A stretch of 64,000 bases of DNA from Chloroflexota bacterium (lineage in GTDB: Bacteria; Chloroflexota; UBA11872): the NCBI GenBank assembly GCA_022825895.1, contig JAJDVX010000010.1, positions 1 to 64,000 of the forward strand. The letters run 5' to 3'. Below, in pieces: positions 19,195 to 28,321 of the stretch. A program made the position numbers and the translations under genes. How positions within the stretch are numbered: the first letter of the stretch is position 1; each line of letters begins with the position of its first letter. Below the pieces are notes generated by a model. It was given only the letters and a program-made list of their open reading frames with translations, made no database searches and had not been told where the DNA came from.

Positions 19195-19962
19195 GTGCAC
19201 CTGTATGTACGGGGTCTTCGAAGATTGGGAGTGCTCCGACTCTTGGTGGGAGCGACCGTCGCTGCCGGGCTGCTAACTGGATGCGGCGTGAATTCGCCAA
19301 CTCCTCAAGACTCTGGCGGCCTATCCGCCGCCGCGTTCGACCGCTCGGCGTTCGACGCCGCAGTCGCTAGCGGTGAAGTGTCCGTATCGGCTCGTCTGAA
19401 ATCTCCGACGAATGACGGTGATGGCGACGTGCGCGTCGAAGTTGATCGACGTCCCGCAGACACGACGATCCGATTAGCAGTTTCGATTGTTCGAGAGACG
19501 GGGCAAATCGCGTTCGAGGTGATGGAAGTCGCTGACAGGAGCTACTTCCGGCCGGAGCCGGCGGACGCCAATGGTGAGTGGATCTCCACGGATCGCAACT
19601 CCACCGACGCCAAAACACCCAGCGTCGGGTCACTGGCTGCAGCGTTTCCATTGGTGGGGGACGTCGTCGGATCGGTTCGCGCCGAGGGTTGGGTCGAGCA
19701 AGGCACTGAACCGTGCCCCTCGACCGGAACTTGCTTTGTACTCACGAATCCCGGCTACGAATTCGCCAGCCTCTTTGTCGACTCGCAGTCGTACCGTCCC
19801 GTGCACATTCGACTGGCGCGACCCGGCATGCGGGCAGCCGGCGAGATCGAGATCGTCTGGATGGCTTCGGCTCCGGTCGAGCCGCCGGAAGACGCCCTGG
19901 GTGTCGACGCCACGGAGTTTCAGTCGGCACTTGAGCCTGTCCTGCGAGCGCTTGGACTGTAG
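19195..19962 (+). CDS. Probable lipoprotein, LppX/LprG-like architecture
   Basis: 255 residues if started at the GTG 2 bases after the previous stop; GTG at 19231 would give a shorter leader. The leader has RR, a hydrophobic core and the lipobox LLTGC, so export and lipid anchoring are expected. The mature part alternates short beta strands (VSVSARLKS, DVRVEVDRR, TTIRLAVS, IAFEVMEVADRSYF) and reads like an antiparallel-sheet ligand-binding protein such as the LppX/LprAFG group, but I see no diagnostic motif. Two cysteines in the mature part (EPCPSTGTC) could form a disulphide. Confidence 0.65.
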   Translation: MHLYVRGLRRLGVLRLLVGATVAAGLLTGCGVNSPTPQDSGGLSAAAFDRSAFDAAVASGEVSVSARLKSPTNDGDGDVRVEVDRRPADTTIRLAVSIVRETGQIAFEVMEVADRSYFRPEPADANGEWISTDRNSTDAKTPSVGSLAAAFPLVGDVVGSVRAEGWVEQGTEPCPSTGTCFVLTNPGYEFASLFVDSQSYRPVHIRLARPGMRAAGEIEIVWMASAPVEPPEDALGVDATEFQSALEPVLRALGL

Positions 19963-19984
19963 TGGCGGTCGATCCCTCAGGCGT

Positions 19985-20344
19985 CTAGGGCGATTCTGAA
20001 ATCAGCGTGAAGCCGTTGACTACGCCTTCGTCGATCGGGCCGGCGTGCGCGGTTTGCCAGAACCGGATGAATGGACGGAGGGCGTCAGGGATGTCTTCCT
20101 GCGCCGCCATGTCGCCCGCCATATTCACAGTCTTCACCGCGTCGTCGAGATCCGAATAGATGTGAATGCTGCCGTAGTCGAATTCGCTTGGCGCCAGCGC
20201 GTGGGTGTCGGCCTTGAATCCGCGCAGCAGCAGGATTCGCTCAATGCCCCAGGTCGGCGGCGCTTCTCGAAACGCCTCTTCGAATGCTGCCGGATCGGCG
20301 TCGTCGCGTAGCTTGTAGAAGCGAATCGAAACGTACTGCGGCAT
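19985..20344 (-). CDS. EthD-like dimeric alpha/beta-barrel protein
   Basis: A 119-residue small protein of EthD/NIPSNAP-like size and pattern: an initial strand MPQYVSIRFYKLRDDADPAAFEEAF, central IERILLLRGF, and a C-terminal helix region. Such proteins form ferredoxin-like dimers that assist oxidoreductases or break down small molecules. AGGAG precedes the ATG. It is the second gene after the TIM-barrel protein on the same strand (33 bases apart), so the two are probably co-expressed. Confidence 0.65.
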   Translation of the reverse strand: MPQYVSIRFYKLRDDADPAAFEEAFREAPPTWGIERILLLRGFKADTHALAPSEFDYGSIHIYSDLDDAVKTVNMAGDMAAQEDIPDALRPFIRFWQTAHAGPIDEGVVNGFTLISESP

Positions 20345-20377
20345 CGCGTCTCCTTTCGGGGGTCCAGCGGCGGTCGT

Positions 20378-21565
20378 CTATCCCAGGTGCTCGCGCAAAA
20401 CTGAGCCGGCGTGCGCGAGCGTTGCCGGGGCCAAGAGGCCGAAGTTGTACACCATCACGCGGTCCGGCTCGATCTCGCGTAATCGGCGTGCTCGTGCCGT
20501 AAAGCCCGGGCCGTGCGGATCGACCTCATGATGCGCCGTCTGGTTGACCGTAATCTCGATGTCGGCGCCGGCACTACGCACCGTGCGCACCTGCGCGTCG
20601 GCGACGTTCGAGTTATTCGTGGGATCCGAGATCATCAGCGCGCCTATCGTGTCCAGCAGGTCGGCAAGGCGCAGACCGTGGTTGGCCCAACCGAGCGAGG
20701 CTTCGCTGATGCCGACCCGCACGCGGCTGCGCCGTAACGCGTGGCGGATGGCCTTCACCAGTCCGATCGCCGCCTGCTCACGAGCTTCCAGGTATCCGCG
20801 AAACTCCTCGTCGGCTTCGCAGCGTTCCGCTACCAGAGATGCCAAGTCGCCTTGATCGGCAAACTGATCAGGTGGCGCTTCCAGGCTCTGGCGAAGCTCC
20901 TTGGCCACCCGATCTCGCACCTCCTCGGGATCGACTCCATGGGCGCGCGCCGCCGACATTGAGTGCTCATTGAAGCAGAGTCCCGCCAGAAACTGCGTCC
21001 ACGCGTCCATGTGCACAAGGATGCGCGGGCGCACCCACCCGTAGGCAAAGTCCGGATAGCCCACGTTTTCGAGCGTCAGGCCGCTGATCCCGTATTGATC
21101 GCAAAGGTCGGCCAGCATTTCGGGCAGGTATGTCTGGATGTCCGGATGGGCTGGACACGTCGCGGCAAAGCTGCGGTGACCGAACGCGTTCTCGACGGCC
21201 GTGTCCGGATACGCCCGCGCAAGCCACGGCTGGAACATTCCGATGACCCAGGCGTTCAGCTGCATTCCTCGAGACTCGGCGCCGCGGGAGGTCTGTTCGT
21301 AGACGGCCAGGACGTCAGATTCGGAAAAGAGCGCGGGCTTGATTCGGCTATATCGCTCGAAGCGGGCCGGAAAGTACACCGCTCCCTGCTCCGAATAAAA
21401 CTGCGAGCGCCTTCGATTGCGCGGTGAGAAGGTCGCTATCGCGTGGTAGTTGGGGCAAAGCTCAATCGCGTCAAACCCATGCGCCACCAGCCAGTCCAGC
21501 GACGAGTCCACACCTTCGTCGGCCAAGTCCCAGGGGTACGCCCAAACGGATAGTCGAGGGGGCAC
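20378..21565 (-). CDS. Uncharacterised TIM-barrel-like protein
   Basis: A 395-residue soluble protein. The order of segments suggests a beta/alpha barrel of glycoside-hydrolase or sugar-isomerase type: LSVWAYPWDLADEG, FDAIELCPNYHAIATF, MQLNAWVIGMF, ISGLTLENVGYPDF, VRVGISEASLGWANHG, LMISDPTNNSN, IEITVNQT. Acidic residues at strand ends (E in LTLENVG, E in GISEAS) could be catalytic. I cannot assign a family. It shares a likely transcript with the EthD-like gene and sits back to back with a Gfo/Idh gene. Confidence 0.6.
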   Translation of the reverse strand: MPPRLSVWAYPWDLADEGVDSSLDWLVAHGFDAIELCPNYHAIATFSPRNRRRSQFYSEQGAVYFPARFERYSRIKPALFSESDVLAVYEQTSRGAESRGMQLNAWVIGMFQPWLARAYPDTAVENAFGHRSFAATCPAHPDIQTYLPEMLADLCDQYGISGLTLENVGYPDFAYGWVRPRILVHMDAWTQFLAGLCFNEHSMSAARAHGVDPEEVRDRVAKELRQSLEAPPDQFADQGDLASLVAERCEADEEFRGYLEAREQAAIGLVKAIRHALRRSRVRVGISEASLGWANHGLRLADLLDTIGALMISDPTNNSNVADAQVRTVRSAGADIEITVNQTAHHEVDPHGPGFTARARRLREIEPDRVMVYNFGLLAPATLAHAGSVLREHLG

Positions 21566-21642
21566 GGTACGCTAGCGCTGCTGCGAACGGCTCATCCTAG
21601 GCCATGGGTTGAGTTGCCGTCGCTCTGAAGGAATTCGCCGTC

Positions 21643-22602
21643 GTGAACGTCTTGATGGTTGGGTCCGGCAGCATCGCGGGATTCCACTCGCGCGCCATTC
21701 GCGAGCTTGGCCACACGCTGTACCGAGTTGTCGGGCGCCGCGAGTCGCAGGTTTCCGAGTTCGCCGCCGAGACGGGCTTCGCGCGGCATGGGATTGACCT
21801 GGAACGCGGGCTGGACGACCCGGCCGTTGACGCCGTCGTCATCACGTCACCCAGCGACTTCCACCGGGCACACGCCGAAGCGGCGCTGGACCGCAAGCTG
21901 CCCACGCTGCTGGAGATTCCCGTGGCCACGTCGCTGGCCGATGCTATCGCCGTGGAGCAGGCTGCCGACGCGGCGGAGACGCCGGTGATGGCGGCCCACA
22001 CACGCCGCTTTCAACCGGCCATGCTGCACATGCGATCCATGATCGCGGACGGATCCCTGACCGTGCACCACGCGATTCAGCGCTACGGCTTCATCCGTCG
22101 CCTCAACGTGAACTGGGTGGGCTACCAGCGCAGCTGGACCGACAACCTGATCTGGCATCACGGGGGCCATGCCATGGACGCCTGGATGTGGGTGCTCGGC
22201 GTATCGGATGTCGAGGTATCCGCCAAGCTCGGCCCGCCGCATCACCACCTTGAGATCCCGATGGACATCTCGATAGCTCTGAAGACCTCGTGCGGTGTCG
22301 TGGGCACCATCTCGCTTTCCTACAACACCCACCAGCCGCTCGACGACGCCCTGTTCATTGGCGAAGAAGACACAATCGCGGCCAACTACGCGACGGGCAC
22401 GCTTGTCGGCAAGGACGGGGTGATCTTCGACGCCGGCATGACCGAGGTGGTGCCGCATGATGTCATCACCGCCCAGGACCGCGAGTTTTTCGACGCGCTC
22501 GACGAGCAGCGAGCACCCAACCCCACCATCAGCGACGTTCTACCCAGCCTGCGCGCCTTGCAGGTGGTCCAGGACTTCTACACCGCGGAGTACGGCGCAT
22601 GA
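21643..22602 (+). CDS. Gfo/Idh/MocA-family oxidoreductase
   Basis: A 319-residue NAD(P)-dependent oxidoreductase with the Rossmann motif [17 protein letters not shown] at the N-terminus and the conserved [21 protein letters not shown]. The usual EKP is replaced by LEIPVA (about 86-91), so the catalytic lysine of the family is not at its normal place. [20 protein letters not shown] matches the substrate-side histidines. Start GTG at 21643. Its stop overlaps the next gene as ATGA, so both are translated together. The substrate is unknown. Confidence 0.8.
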   Translation: MNVLMVGSGSIAGFHSRAIRELGHTLYRVVGRRESQVSEFAAETGFARHGIDLERGLDDPAVDAVVITSPSDFHRAHAEAALDRKLPTLLEIPVATSLADAIAVEQAADAAETPVMAAHTRRFQPAMLHMRSMIADGSLTVHHAIQRYGFIRRLNVNWVGYQRSWTDNLIWHHGGHAMDAWMWVLGVSDVEVSAKLGPPHHHLEIPMDISIALKTSCGVVGTISLSYNTHQPLDDALFIGEEDTIAANYATGTLVGKDGVIFDAGMTEVVPHDVITAQDREFFDALDEQRAPNPTISDVLPSLRALQVVQDFYTAEYGA

Positions 22603-23540
22603 GCGAACAGGCTGCACCCGAGCGAGTCGTCTATCTCAACGGCGCATGGGTGCCGGAGCGCGACGCCGCGATATCGATCTTTGACTCCTCTCTCGTCTGG
22701 GGCGACGCGGTCTTCGAAACCACGCGCACATTCCTCCACGAGCCGTTCCGGCTGGACGCGCACCTGGAGCGGCTGGACGCGTCACTGAAGGCGTCGGGTG
22801 TGCCCTGTGACGTATCCATGGACGATCTCGCCGACCTGACCGGCGAACTCATCGAGCGGAACCGAGCGGCCTACGATCCTGAAATCGACTTCTCGATCGT
22901 GCATCAAATATCCCCGGGGGTGTTGGGGCGATACCGGAGTTCAGTCGCGCACACTGGTCCCTCGGTCTTGATCTACACCTATCCGCTCGACGGCATGTTG
23001 GGCGAGTCCGCCTACTTGTACGACGAGGGGCTGAATGCCGTCGTACCAAAGCAGCGCGCCATTCCTTCGCGCCTGCTTGATCCCAAGATCAAGAGCCGCT
23101 CGCGCCTTCACTACCAGGTCGCCAATCAGGAAATCGCCGCCCAGGCAGCCGACACCTTTGTGGTACTGCAGGGCGAAGACGGATTCATTACCGAGGGCAC
23201 CGGCTCGAACTTCTTCATCGTGCGCGATGGAGAAGTGCTGACGTCGCGCGGCCACAGCGTGCTTCGAGGCGTCACCCGCGACACGACCCTGGCTCTTGCC
23301 GGTGAGCTTGGCATTCCCGCGCGCGAGACCGACTTCGAACCCTACGACGTGGCTACGGCCGATGAGGCCTTCTTCACAACCACGCCCTACTGCCTGATTC
23401 CGGCCACGCGCTTCAACGGGGCGCCAATTGGCGATGGCAACGTCGGGGCGATCTATCGACGCCTGGCGGATGCGTTCAGCGAGGATGTGGGCGTGGACTT
23501 CATCGCCCAGGCGAAACGCTACGCGGAACTGATTGCCTGA
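22599..23540 (+). CDS. Class IV PLP aminotransferase (branched-chain/D-amino-acid type)
   Basis: A 313-residue fold-type IV aminotransferase. It opens with [36 protein letters not shown], typical of IlvE/DAAT/ADC-lyase enzymes. The Schiff-base lysine lies in [15 protein letters not shown], and [10 protein letters not shown] binds the cofactor phosphate. The ATG overlaps the upstream oxidoreductase stop by 4 bases. Being paired with an oxidoreductase rather than ilv genes suggests a catabolic or specialised transamination, not housekeeping leucine synthesis; that is inference. Confidence 0.85.
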   Translation: MSEQAAPERVVYLNGAWVPERDAAISIFDSSLVWGDAVFETTRTFLHEPFRLDAHLERLDASLKASGVPCDVSMDDLADLTGELIERNRAAYDPEIDFSIVHQISPGVLGRYRSSVAHTGPSVLIYTYPLDGMLGESAYLYDEGLNAVVPKQRAIPSRLLDPKIKSRSRLHYQVANQEIAAQAADTFVVLQGEDGFITEGTGSNFFIVRDGEVLTSRGHSVLRGVTRDTTLALAGELGIPARETDFEPYDVATADEAFFTTTPYCLIPATRFNGAPIGDGNVGAIYRRLADAFSEDVGVDFIAQAKRYAELIA

Positions 23541-23563
23541 GCGTATCTTTCTGGACCACGCGA

Positions 23564-23595
23564 GCGGCGCGCCTTCGTGTCGGAAGGCGCGCCGC
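23564..23595. terminator. Strong hairpin between convergent genes
   Basis: GCGGCGCGCCTTC (23564-23576) and GAAGGCGCGCCGC (23583-23595) form a perfect 13-bp GC-rich stem with a 6-base loop, 23 bases after the aminotransferase stop and 10 bases from the aquaporin stop. It is positioned as a bidirectional terminator, although neither side has a run of T. Confidence 0.65.
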
Positions 23596-23605
23596 ACGAT
23601 TGCGT

Positions 23606-24295
23606 TCAGCCCGAGTCGCTTTCCTGGCCGAGGTTGTGCAGATAGAGCCCAGCACCGGCAGCGATTAGCCCGCCCACGATCGGCCCAACCCAGTAGATCC
23701 AGATCGAATCAAAGTTAAGGGCCACGATGGCGGGGCCGAAGGACCGCGCGGGATTCAGCGCGGCCCCGGTCAGGGCTCCGCCTACGAGCCAACTGGCGGC
23801 CAGCGTGAGACCGATAGCAAGCCCGTGAAAGCCCTTCGTGGCCTTGCCACTCACCGCGGCGCCAATGATGACGGACACGAGGAAGAACGTCAGCACGGCT
23901 TCGAGTAGAAGCGCCTGTCCCGCGCCGACGTCGGCCGCCGGCAAGGGGAGCCCATAGTGCGTGGCACCCTTGGCGCGAACCGCGGCATGCAGCAAGGCGC
24001 CAACGACCGCGCCGGCAAGTTGCGCCACGATGTAGCCGGGAAGTGAGCGCCAGTCAAACTTGCCGATGGCGGCCAATGCGATGCTCACGGCCGGGTTGAT
24101 ATGGCAGCCAGAGGCGGCGCCGATTCCGTAAATCAACGCGACCAGGATGAGACCGTGAGACAGGCCAGCCAACACGACGCCGCCCGTGCCGCCGTCAAGC
24201 GCTTCAAACGCGACCGCCGCGCTCAAGGAGCCGATGAAGATGAGCGTCAGCGTGCCGACAAACTCGGCCAACCAAGCACGTGGTTCAATGTTCAT
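23606..24295 (-). CDS. Aquaporin/MIP-family channel
   Basis: A 229-residue six-helix MIP channel. Both NPA boxes are present: INPAVS after helix 2 and LNPARSFGP in the second half. The N-terminal AEFVGTLTLIFIGSLS is typical. The length and the arginine after the second NPA fit water-selective AqpZ-like proteins more than glycerol facilitators, but selectivity is not certain. The first half reads GCHINPA where most members have GAHINPA. AGGAGG lies 6 bases before the ATG. It follows an AT-rich upstream region and stands alone. Confidence 0.9.
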   Translation of the reverse strand: MNIEPRAWLAEFVGTLTLIFIGSLSAAVAFEALDGGTGGVVLAGLSHGLILVALIYGIGAASGCHINPAVSIALAAIGKFDWRSLPGYIVAQLAGAVVGALLHAAVRAKGATHYGLPLPAADVGAGQALLLEAVLTFFLVSVIIGAAVSGKATKGFHGLAIGLTLAASWLVGGALTGAALNPARSFGPAIVALNFDSIWIYWVGPIVGGLIAAGAGLYLHNLGQESDSG

Positions 24296-24496
24296 GTATT
24301 GCCTCCTATTGGCTCTTGCCGCTCACAGATTCTGCGGATCGAAAAACAGGAAGCCCTTTTGTATCAGATTTGCTTCGAATCCGTGATAAACACTCTAGCC
24401 ATACCTCAAGTGCTAGGAGGACAGAAGGTGATTAAAAGTTAATATTCTTTGGCGAATAGCTCCATGCGTCTGGGACTCGCGTTCTCTGCAGGGCCC

Positions 24497-25696
24497 TCAG
24501 ATCAACCCTCGCGCTCTGGGTGCTGCCGCGTGGTCCCAGGGCGTGATCCACCGTTCATCGATCTCCATGCCCCAGCCCGGTGCGTCACTCGGCCGGATGT
24601 AGCCGTCTTTGGGAACAGCCAGGCCTGGAGTCGGCCACACATCTTCGAGCGGTATGCCGGGATCGCTGCCCATCCAAAACTCCGCCATCGGCGACTCCGG
24701 CATTGAAATCGCAAAGTGCTGTCCCCAGGGTGTGGCGACGGCTGCGTGGGGAATCGTGATGATCCCGGCTGCTTCGCCGATGGTGTAAATCTTCAAAGCT
24801 TCTGACAGGCCGCCGCACCACATCAGATCGGGCTGCAGCACATCCACGGCCCGGTGCTCCACGAGCTGCCTGAACGTCCAGCGCCCGTGGTGATCTTCGC
24901 CCGTCGCCAGCGGCACCCAGTTGATCGCCTTTCGCAGTTCAATATGCCCCTCAAGGTCCGTTGGAATAAGCGGCTCCTCCAGCCAGCGCAGGTTGTACGG
25001 ACGCAATCGGTCGGCCAGCCTGACCGTGAACTCCACGTTGAAGCTCATGACCGGGTTGTACATCAGTTCGGCATCGGGGCCGACTGCCTCCCGGGCCCTC
25101 GCAATGTGCTCCTCAACGAGGTTGATTCCGTCGATGCCCTCGTCGTAGTGCGCCGGATTCGAGACCTTGAAGCACCTGAAGCCGAGCTCCTGCGACCAGT
25201 CCAGGTCGTCCGAGGTGCAGTACACGAGGGCCTTCTCGCGACACGGTCCGCCAATCAGCGAATAGACGGGTTGTCCAAGCAGCTTGCCCTTGAGGTCCCA
25301 CAACGCGAGGTCGATCCCTGATTGCGCGACCGTTGCGATGCCGCCGGCACCGAAACGCTGGGTCGACCGCCACATCAGGTCGTTCAGGAACTCCAGCGCC
25401 AGACAGTCCCGGCCTTCCAGCAGTGGCCCGAAGTGGAAGTCGACCAGGGCGGCTACCGGCTCGCCAAAGCTGCACTCGCCCAGGCCCCACGTTCCATCCT
25501 CGGCCGTCACCTGCACCCACACGCGCTCCCAGGTATTGGCGCCCGGCATTCGGCCGTGCATTCGGGAGAACTCTGGGTACTTGTTGATCGGCAGCGCGCG
25601 TCGCGCGTGCGAGTTCCAACCCGGCCTTCGAGCCTTTGAGGTCGGGGGTATTCGCGGAATGTTCAGGTTGATGGCTCGAACCTGTGTGATTCGCAC
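24497..25696 (-). CDS. Enolase-superfamily protein, L-rhamnonate dehydratase-like, with Asp-to-Asn at a metal ligand
   Basis: A 399-residue protein resembling the rhamnonate-dehydratase branch (removal of water from a six-carbon aldonate). Visible sites are the N-terminal region RMPGANTW, E240 in RWLEEPL, E267 in TGEDHHGRW, QPDLMWCGG, and the base H317 in IPHAAVATPWGQHF. The first metal ligand, aspartate in the family block (L/M)D-x-x-MS, is N214 here (LMYNPVMS; codon AAC). Metal binding may be weakened or the substrate different. GTG start at 25696. It lies 26 bases downstream of a mannonate-dehydratase gene on the same strand, so the two probably act in the same hexonate/hexuronate degradation. 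Confidence 0.8.
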   Translation of the reverse strand: MRITQVRAINLNIPRIPPTSKARRPGWNSHARRALPINKYPEFSRMHGRMPGANTWERVWVQVTAEDGTWGLGECSFGEPVAALVDFHFGPLLEGRDCLALEFLNDLMWRSTQRFGAGGIATVAQSGIDLALWDLKGKLLGQPVYSLIGGPCREKALVYCTSDDLDWSQELGFRCFKVSNPAHYDEGIDGINLVEEHIARAREAVGPDAELMYNPVMSFNVEFTVRLADRLRPYNLRWLEEPLIPTDLEGHIELRKAINWVPLATGEDHHGRWTFRQLVEHRAVDVLQPDLMWCGGLSEALKIYTIGEAAGIITIPHAAVATPWGQHFAISMPESPMAEFWMGSDPGIPLEDVWPTPGLAVPKDGYIRPSDAPGWGMEIDERWITPWDHAAAPRARGLI

Positions 25697-25722
25697 GGTG
25701 TTGATTCCTCCGAGGCTGCGGG

Positions 25723-26715
25723 TTAGGCGGCGGCTCTGGACGCGCTGGGTGGTCCCTCCGCCTTGATCGCCTCCAGCAACCCCATCATCTGGCCGGTCGC
25801 CAGGGCCCGGCCTCGGTGCCCCCAGGGCGTGTCATCCACCATCTTGGGCACATGGTCGTCGATAAGGAAGCCGGTGAAGCCTGCGTGGTACAGGGTTCGC
25901 ATGGCGGCCGCGATGTCCACGTTGCCTTCGCCGAGGAAGCACTCGTTGAAGACCGGTACCGTGCCCTGCACGTCCCGGAAATGCACGTAGAACAGGCGGT
26001 CCTCGGACACGAAGTGATGCATGGCGGCCAGCACGTCCTCGCCCATCTCCGACCAGCAACCCATGCAGAAGTCCAACCCGTTGTTCGGGCTGTCGCCAAT
26101 CTGCATAGCCCGCTTGAAGCCCTCGAACGAGCGCATCAGGCGAGCTACGCCTCCCAGTGACGGCACGGGCGGGTCATCGGGGTGCAGGGCCAGCCTCACG
26201 CCGCTGGCCTCGGCCACGGGCAGCACCGCGTCCGTAAAGCGTGCGTAGTTGTCCCACATCTCGTCCGCGACGAATGTTCTGCCGTGGGTGGGCGAGTCGG
26301 CTGTAACAGCCGATGCGTCGAAAGCCGTGGCCACGGCGCCGCCGCGGATCACTTTGGGCTCCGTCCGCCACACGCCGTTCGGCATCCAGTGGTAGCCAAG
26401 GATCGGAATCCCCGCCTCGCCGATGTGGCGGACGGTGTCCTGGTAGTTGGCGATCTGCCGGTCGGTGCCTTCAAGACCCAGCATCGCCAGATCATAGAAG
26501 TGATGCGGCACATTCTCGATCGACTCGATCTTCAGGCCATGCGCCTCGACTCGCTGGCGCAGGCGCACCAGGTCCTCGACTTCCCAGCGTTCGCCGCCGG
26601 GCAGGCGCGGTGAGTTGAGGACGATGCCGCTGACACCCATCTGTGCAGCGAACTGCAGGATGTCCGGCGTCGGCTCGCTGAACTGGCCCGTCGCGATTCG
26701 CATTTCCTCTGCCAT
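25723..26715 (-). CDS. uxuA: Mannonate dehydratase (UxuA family)
   Basis: A 330-residue xylose-isomerase-like TIM barrel of the UxuA family, which converts D-mannonate to 2-keto-3-deoxygluconate in hexuronate breakdown. Hallmarks are IESIENVPHHFYDLAMLG, RLALHPDDPPVPSLGGVARL, GLDFCMGCWSEMG and FYVHFRDVQGT, which hold the metal-binding histidine, cysteine and aspartate. The open frame extends much further upstream, but the family start and good codon use begin at the ATG at 26715. It probably shares an operon with the rhamnonate-dehydratase-like gene. No uronate isomerase or reductase is in the window. Confidence 0.85.
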   Translation of the reverse strand: MAEEMRIATGQFSEPTPDILQFAAQMGVSGIVLNSPRLPGGERWEVEDLVRLRQRVEAHGLKIESIENVPHHFYDLAMLGLEGTDRQIANYQDTVRHIGEAGIPILGYHWMPNGVWRTEPKVIRGGAVATAFDASAVTADSPTHGRTFVADEMWDNYARFTDAVLPVAEASGVRLALHPDDPPVPSLGGVARLMRSFEGFKRAMQIGDSPNNGLDFCMGCWSEMGEDVLAAMHHFVSEDRLFYVHFRDVQGTVPVFNECFLGEGNVDIAAAMRTLYHAGFTGFLIDDHVPKMVDDTPWGHRGRALATGQMMGLLEAIKAEGPPSASRAAA

Positions 26716-26819
26716 GCCATGCCTCCGACCGACAGCGCGCGTTGCAGGACGACGCGCGTCGCGCGGCTCAGCATGCCACGGAGCGGAAGGACCGAGCCCG
26801 GCCACGGGCGGCACGCGTT

Positions 26820-28136
26820 GTGAAGGCGGCGCGCCAGGGCTCGGCGACGGATTCAGCTGGTCGACGGCGTGGCAGAATCGAGCGTACGCGGCAAACGTCT
26901 GTTCGTCTGATTCTGTCCCACGCGATTGACCGGATTGCCCGCGCGCTCGTCCTGAACAGTCTGCGCGGCTGGCAATACGGACGACTCGAATTGCGCCTGC
27001 CCGACGGCACGGTGCTGGCGGTGGGCGACCCGGCACGCGGGGGGATTGCACGGGCCGAGATTCACGACGACCGTGCCTTTACGCGGATGCTCGTTGGCGG
27101 ATCGACAGGCGCGGGCGAGGCCTATATGGACGGGCAGTGGTCCAGCCCCGATCTCCGAGGCGTGCTGAGCGGGGCATTGGCCAATGCGCAGCGTGTGCGC
27201 TTGGATGTCGCGATGTCGCTGCCGCGCCGGCTTTTTGATCTGTGGCGCCACACCCGCCGACGCAATACCCGCGCGGGCAGCGAGCAGAACATCCAGGCGC
27301 ACTATGACCTCGGAAACGACTTCTTCAGGCTATTCCTGGACGAGTCGCTGGCGTACTCCTGCGCGATCTGGGATGGCTGCGACGACTTGGGTGAAGCCCA
27401 GCAGGCCAAGTTCGATCTGGTATGCCGCAAGCTGGACCTCGGGCCCGGTGACCGCGTGCTGGAGATTGGCTGCGGCTGGGGCGGCTTCGCCATTCATGCC
27501 GCGCAGACCACGGGCTGTCATGTCGTCGGGATCACCGTGTCGCGTGAGCAGCAACGGCTAGCCAGCCAGCGGGTCGCTGCGGCCGGGCTGAATGACCGGG
27601 TGCGAATTGTCTACTCGGACTACCGCGACATCGAGGGGACGTTCGACAAAGTGGTCTCAATCGAGATGTTCGAAGCCGTTGGCCGGGAGTACTGGGACGA
27701 GTTCTTTGCGACGTGCGAGCGCGTCTTGCGACCCGGCGGGGCCATGCTGCTGCAGACGATTGGCATCCAGGACCGCGATGCCGCTGCCGGGATGCGCGCC
27801 TCGGGCTGGATCAGCAAGTACATCTTTCCCGGGGGCGTCCTGCCGGCGGTGGTCGAGATTCGGCAATCGGTGCGGCGGGGCGGGCAGGCGCTGGCGGTTC
27901 GAGCTATCGAGGAGATCGGGCCGCACTACGTGCGCACGCTCGATGAATGGCGACGTCGGTTCTGGCGGGCCGAAGCGCGAGTGCGATCGCTCGGGTTCGA
28001 CGATCGGTTCATTCGGATGTGGGACTTCTATCTCGCGTCCTGCGCCGTGAGTTTCGAAACGAAGACCGTTCGCGACGTACAGGTGCTGATCGAGCGAGCC
28101 GAATCGCCGGGTACGGCAGCGCGCGTCGGTGCGTAA
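26820..28136 (+). CDS. cfa: Cyclopropane-fatty-acid synthase-type methyltransferase
   Basis: About 438 residues. The C-terminal methyltransferase has the SAM motif VLEIGCGWGGFAIHAA, the family block QAHYDLGNDFFRLFLDESLAYSCAIW, GITVSREQQ, and FDKVVSIEMFEAVGREYW. The N-terminal region (VLNSLRGWQYGRLELRLPDG, GAGEAYMDGQW) is the usual CFA lipid-binding part. It is expected to add a methylene or methyl group to unsaturated phospholipid acyl chains at the membrane. The start is uncertain: in-frame candidates are TTG 26742 and GTG 26820, and similarity only becomes clear near residue 35. A delta-9 desaturase that could make its substrate follows. Confidence 0.87.
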   Translation: MKAARQGSATDSAGRRRGRIERTRQTSVRLILSHAIDRIARALVLNSLRGWQYGRLELRLPDGTVLAVGDPARGGIARAEIHDDRAFTRMLVGGSTGAGEAYMDGQWSSPDLRGVLSGALANAQRVRLDVAMSLPRRLFDLWRHTRRRNTRAGSEQNIQAHYDLGNDFFRLFLDESLAYSCAIWDGCDDLGEAQQAKFDLVCRKLDLGPGDRVLEIGCGWGGFAIHAAQTTGCHVVGITVSREQQRLASQRVAAAGLNDRVRIVYSDYRDIEGTFDKVVSIEMFEAVGREYWDEFFATCERVLRPGGAMLLQTIGIQDRDAAAGMRASGWISKYIFPGGVLPAVVEIRQSVRRGGQALAVRAIEEIGPHYVRTLDEWRRRFWRAEARVRSLGFDDRFIRMWDFYLASCAVSFETKTVRDVQVLIERAESPGTAARVGA

Positions 28137-28321
28137 GCACTGGCCCGGTGTGCGAGGTGCCTAGCTTTCGGACGATTCGGCGTGTCCCGCATAGGTGATT
28201 GCTTGTTCGCGGCTGACCCTCAAGGGCGGGGTTGCGAGCCGTCAGCGCTTTGCGCATCCTCGATTTGGACGTATCGTGGCCGCCGCGCAAGCGGCGCGGC
28301 ACACAGGGGGATGACTGGCTG

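Noticed and set aside
26742..26819. Longer start of the cyclopropane-synthase gene at TTG 26742
   Set aside because: The added residues are R/A-rich with no family similarity and the GTG at 26820 gives a more normal N-terminus; still uncertain.
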